Source: Pempheris klunzingeri
Taxonomy: Eukaryota > Chordata > Actinopteri > Acropomatiformes > Pempheridae
Direction: 5' to 3'
NCBI RefSeq assembly: GCF_042242105.1
Contig: NC_092020.1
Coordinates: 24,444,342-24,508,341, forward strand
DNA length: 64,000 nt
Part shown: positions 60,896 to 64,000 of the stretch, one piece after another
Layout of the letters: each line of letters starts with the position of its first letter
Position numbering within the stretch: position 1 is the first letter of the stretch
The notes under the pieces: model-generated
What the model saw: the letters and a program-made list of their open reading frames with translations, nothing else
Database searches by the model: none
What the model was told of the DNA's origin: nothing
Made by a program: the position numbers and the translations under genes

Positions 60896-62058
60896 TTATT
60901 TATGTATGTATGCATCTATGTATATATAATGTATACATAGAATATGCATCACCCAGCATTAGTGGGATACAGAGGCCACCTCAGCTGCATCAAGACCGGA
61001 AGAGGTTTGAGGTGAATTCGAGACAACAGGCAACAAGGGGTTAATAACGGTACTGGACACACAGTGTTCATAAGTAAAGACAATATTCAGATGACAGACA
61101 TCTGAAAAATGTGTTTACTAGCTGGATCACTGCACTGAATGAAGCCACGTTGTGACGTTGTATTTATTCACTTTTGTCCATTTGTTTCATGGAGGCACTG
61201 AAGTGTTTGGCCAATTTCAGTATTTCTATAAGTTCTAACTTCCTGTTGTTTACCATCTAAAAGCCATTTAAATATGTTGATGCCCACAACAGTATTTTGA
61301 AGAATTTAAACTGCCTGAGCATCTTCTCCATCTGTTTAAACATCCCACAAAGTCCACTTTTGTCCAGCCCTGTAATAATAATAATAATAGTAGTAGTAGT
61401 TAGAGCCTTTCGTGCGAACAGAGAGCACTACAAAGAGTTGTATGTTCGTAGAATATCAGATTATTTATAGCATATAGCATATTTACCCCTGTAAACATTG
61501 TGAAAGTGATTTTTAATGTTTATTAGTTATTGAAATTACTTGTTTATTATGAAGTTTGAACAGCAGAAGTGAAAATTAAAAGATCTAAACCAGCAGTTAA
61601 GTGTTGGTTTGGGAGGCTGTTCCATAATGAATGAAAAACACGCAGTGTTTATAGCGTCATCACATGTTCCTGCTTATTACAATAAAGTTTTATGAGCTTT
61701 TCAATTGTTTCCCTGATATCAGAAGGAACTAGTTTTTCCTCTCTTGCCACAGCCTTGTAATTGCATAACTCTTCCTTTTCTTTTTTTTTTTTTTTTCCCT
61801 CCCTGTCGTCTTTCAGGAAACAAAAGATGAATTTTGGCCAGCGTTGGCTCCTCCCCATTCCTGCTCTCTCTCACACACACTCTCAAACACACACACACAC
61901 ACACACACTCTCTACTCTCCCCACCATCTCTTTTACACTCCTGCTGCAGTTCTTGCATTCAGTGTTTTTCTCTTTTTTTGGTCTTTTCTTTTGGGTGACA
62001 GAGACAGAGGGAGAGACGGGGAAAGACAGAGAGATCCGCTGTAATAGAAAGTGAGAAA

Positions 62059-62089
62059 GGGAGGGGAGGGGAGGGGAGGGGAGGGGAGG
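62059..62089 (+). promoter_or_regulatory. G-run array in the probable ctbp1 5' UTR
   Basis: Six consecutive runs of three to four G separated by single A, about 300 nt upstream of the ctbp1 ATG: a strong G-quadruplex candidate in DNA or in the 5' UTR. The surrounding 62030-62225 is almost purely purine. Confidence 0.6.
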
Positions 62090-62383
62090 TAGCTAGAGAC
62101 GGCAGGGCAGGGAGAGAAGGGAAGGGGAGGGGTAAGACAGATAGAGAGAGCAGGCGAGCGAAGGGGACGGAAGGGAGGGGAGAGAGTGAGAGAGTGAGAG
62201 AGAGAGAGAGAGAGAAAAGAGGGGGAGCACATGTGTATGCTTGTCACTAAGGGGCTGGGAGAAGGACTAAGGGAAGCGAGGTAGCTGGCCACAGCCGCCA
62301 TATGCTGACTGGATTCCTGTTCATGTCTGCTGTGTGAAGACTGAAGGTTTGTGCTGCGTGCTGGCCGGCCGGGGAAACACACC

Positions 62384-62423
62384 ATGGGAAGCTCTCATCT
62401 CCTCAACAAAGGCATGCCTCTAG
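62384..62423 (+). CDS. ctbp1: ctbp1 first coding exon (gene continues beyond window)
   Basis: C-terminal-binding protein 1 is an NAD(H)-sensing dimeric corepressor that binds PxDLS motifs and recruits chromatin-modifying enzymes in the nucleus. This exon encodes MGSSHLLNKGMPL plus the first base of a Gly codon, then donor GTAAAC. It differs from the human long-isoform start (MGSSHLLNKGLPLG) by one residue and ends at the same phase-1 junction. CACACCATGG is a good Kozak context. Head-to-head linkage with maea is as in human 4p16.3. The dehydrogenase-fold exons lie to the right of the window. CTBP2 is excluded because its N-terminus is different. Confidence 0.9.
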
Positions 62424-62548
62424 GTAAACAGCTAGCACTCTGCTTTATGTGGGAACTGCGTGTGTGTTTGAGTGTGTGTGTGTGTGTGTGAGCCAATATT
62501 TATGAACTCAGTGTACATTATTCTGCCTTCCTCCTCCCCTCCCCTCCC

Positions 62549-62551
<3 letters not shown>

Positions 62552-62586
<35 letters not shown>
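62552..62586. repeat. CT microsatellite
   Basis: Seventeen CT units within a longer pyrimidine tract (62526-62630). Confidence 0.95.
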
Positions 62587-62589
<3 letters not shown>

Positions 62590-62720
62590 TCTCCCTTTTT
62601 CCGTCTCCTCCTCCTCCTCTTCCTCCTCCGTCTCTTCTTAATTCTCTTTCACTCTATTATCTGTTTTATCGCTCAGCCTTTTTCTTGCCACACAGGAATG
62701 GTTAGCCTTTTCTCTAGCTC

Positions 62721-62722
<2 letters not shown>

Positions 62723-62774
<52 letters not shown>
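62723..62774. repeat. TG microsatellite
   Basis: About 26 TG units in ctbp1 intron 1. Confidence 0.97.
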
Positions 62775-62776
<2 letters not shown>

Positions 62777-62920
62777 GAGGCAAATCTCTGCTATTGAAGG
62801 CTGCTTGAACACATCCATTTGAGGCGACAGAAATAGATCTCTCTCCCCTTCGAGGGCTAGCAAGGACATGACACATATTTCCCTTTCATTGTGCTGCTTT
62901 TATCAGAGAGCGGCTGCCTG

Positions 62921-62922
<2 letters not shown>

Positions 62923-62956
<34 letters not shown>
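62923..62956. repeat. CA microsatellite
   Basis: About 17 CA units, of opposite phase to the TG run 150 bp to its left, so the two can pair as an inverted repeat. Confidence 0.97.
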
Positions 62957-62959
<3 letters not shown>

Positions 62960-63125
62960 GGAACTCAACTGACACACATATTCAACTATACGCATGCATG
63001 CACACAGCCGGATTCACACACAGGTGACAGATGCACCTCATGACAGAAGCAGGGACGGACTATTCTAGAAAAAGGGATCAAGGTAGGGCTGCTGAGGAGT
63101 GAAAAGGCAGCAGGGGGGAGGTTGG

Positions 63126-63126
<1 letters not shown>

Positions 63127-63160
<34 letters not shown>
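63127..63160. repeat. TG microsatellite
   Basis: About 17 TG units followed by a GGGGGGGG-AGGAGGAGG purine block. Confidence 0.97.
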
Positions 63161-63161
<1 letters not shown>

Positions 63162-64000
63162 AGCAGAGGAGGGGGGGGAGGAGGAGGAGGAGGGCGTGGG
63201 GATAAACGATCATCCACCCTAAAGCTGCATCTCAGTGTCTGGGGTCCCCTAAATCTTGATTTGTGGAGCTCGTTTTCAGAGATTGTGGAGATTGTAAACT
63301 GTGATGTCATCAAGAAGCTGCGGGCTGTGTCTCTTGACGACATCAAAGATTAAAGTTGCAGCTCTGATCTTTTTCCTCTCCTCCCACCCCCCCCTCCATC
63401 TTTTGCTTTTTTTTTTTTTTGGTTTCCTCCATATCTCCATATCCGCCCTAACTGTGCCCGAACAGCTCGAGAGTCCAAGGTCACGGCTGTGAATTGCGGG
63501 TCAGGGAGGACGCTCGTGCACAAATCTCCACCTGTCAATAGTGGTGAAGCTGATCTGGTCATTAGGTGTGTTCGTTTTGTCCCTCCTGGTGATTGATGGA
63601 TGTGTTGATTCATGTTTTGCCAGGCGGGGGTCCTCTGATCCGCGAGTGTCGAGTCATGTCTAATCTGATTATAAAGCCCTCGATCGGTGACACAAACGCA
63701 CGTCAGTCTCCGTCCCCCAATCCCTTATAAAAATCAGATTTGCCGAACAAAAGACTAAAGACTAATCTTTTCGTTCAGCCGACGACTTGTTTGGCTAATT
63801 TGACTTGTGCGGTTGAATTTACAGAATGGCTCTTATAAGCTGATTAAAAGGTAAAGAGGAATGTGATTGTGCTTAATAGCCCCAGGCAGTTTCCCACCAG
63901 GAGGCTCCATGCTAACACTTGAACATGTCAAAGGACAAAATCGAGCAAACTGCTCATGTTGTGACATGTTGCAGACTTGGAGGAAACCACAACCTGATGT

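Larger units (their letters stand above)
62424..64000 (+). other. Start of ctbp1 intron 1
   Basis: Contains TG repeat 62723-62774, CT repeat 62552-62586, CA repeat 62923-62956 and TG repeat 63127-63160, then from about 63640 to 63900 a low-repeat stretch with homeodomain-like AT motifs. The second coding exon (expected to begin VRPPIMNG) is not in the window. Confidence 0.7.

Overview
This window is vertebrate nuclear DNA, almost certainly from a ray-finned fish and probably a percomorph. The genes are animal genes split by short GT-AG introns, microsatellites (TG/CA, TA, CT) are dense, and several interspersed repeats have the look of teleost families: L2-like 3' tails, hAT-like MITEs and a tRNA-derived SINE. 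There are no bacterial operons, phage genes or CRISPR arrays. Five protein-coding genes can be supported, and exon joins were checked by reading phase, splice dinucleotides and protein family identity.

Layout. 1-8018 is non-coding: possibly the 3' UTR of a gene to the left, then two fold-back elements and the 3' flank of klhl3. klhl3 lies on the minus strand at 8019-25262 in 15 coding exons; it encodes a 594-residue BTB-BACK-Kelch adaptor of the CUL3 ubiquitin ligase that in mammals targets WNK kinases. 25293-28940 is repeat-rich spacer. Two intronless hnRNP A0 genes follow in tandem on the minus strand (28941-29855, 304 aa; 35508-36413, 301 aa). maea is on the minus strand at 39627-52780 in nine coding exons encoding 396 aa; it is the RING subunit of the CTLH/GID E3 ligase. 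A 9.6-kb spacer rich in TG repeats and purine tracts leads to the first coding exon of ctbp1 on the plus strand (62384-62423); the rest of ctbp1 lies beyond the window.

Relationship of the genes. They do not form a pathway, although two encode ubiquitin-ligase subunits. In human, KLHL3-HNRNPA0 are neighbours on 5q31 and MAEA-CTBP1 are neighbours on 4p16.3 in head-to-head orientation. Both pairs are kept here but joined into one block, with the join between the second hnRNP A0 gene and maea.

I found no unmistakably new biological system. The most unusual signals are a family of six long inverted-repeat elements, one with a perfect 64-bp palindrome and one ending 20 bp from a klhl3 splice acceptor; a GGATCC-containing minisatellite in two blocks flanking klhl3 exon 1; CA repeats that begin at klhl3 splice donors; three CCAAT boxes at 30-31 bp spacing in a CpG-rich stretch of the maea-ctbp1 spacer; and GCTAAC/GTTAGC-rich clusters beside the first exons of both klhl3 and maea.
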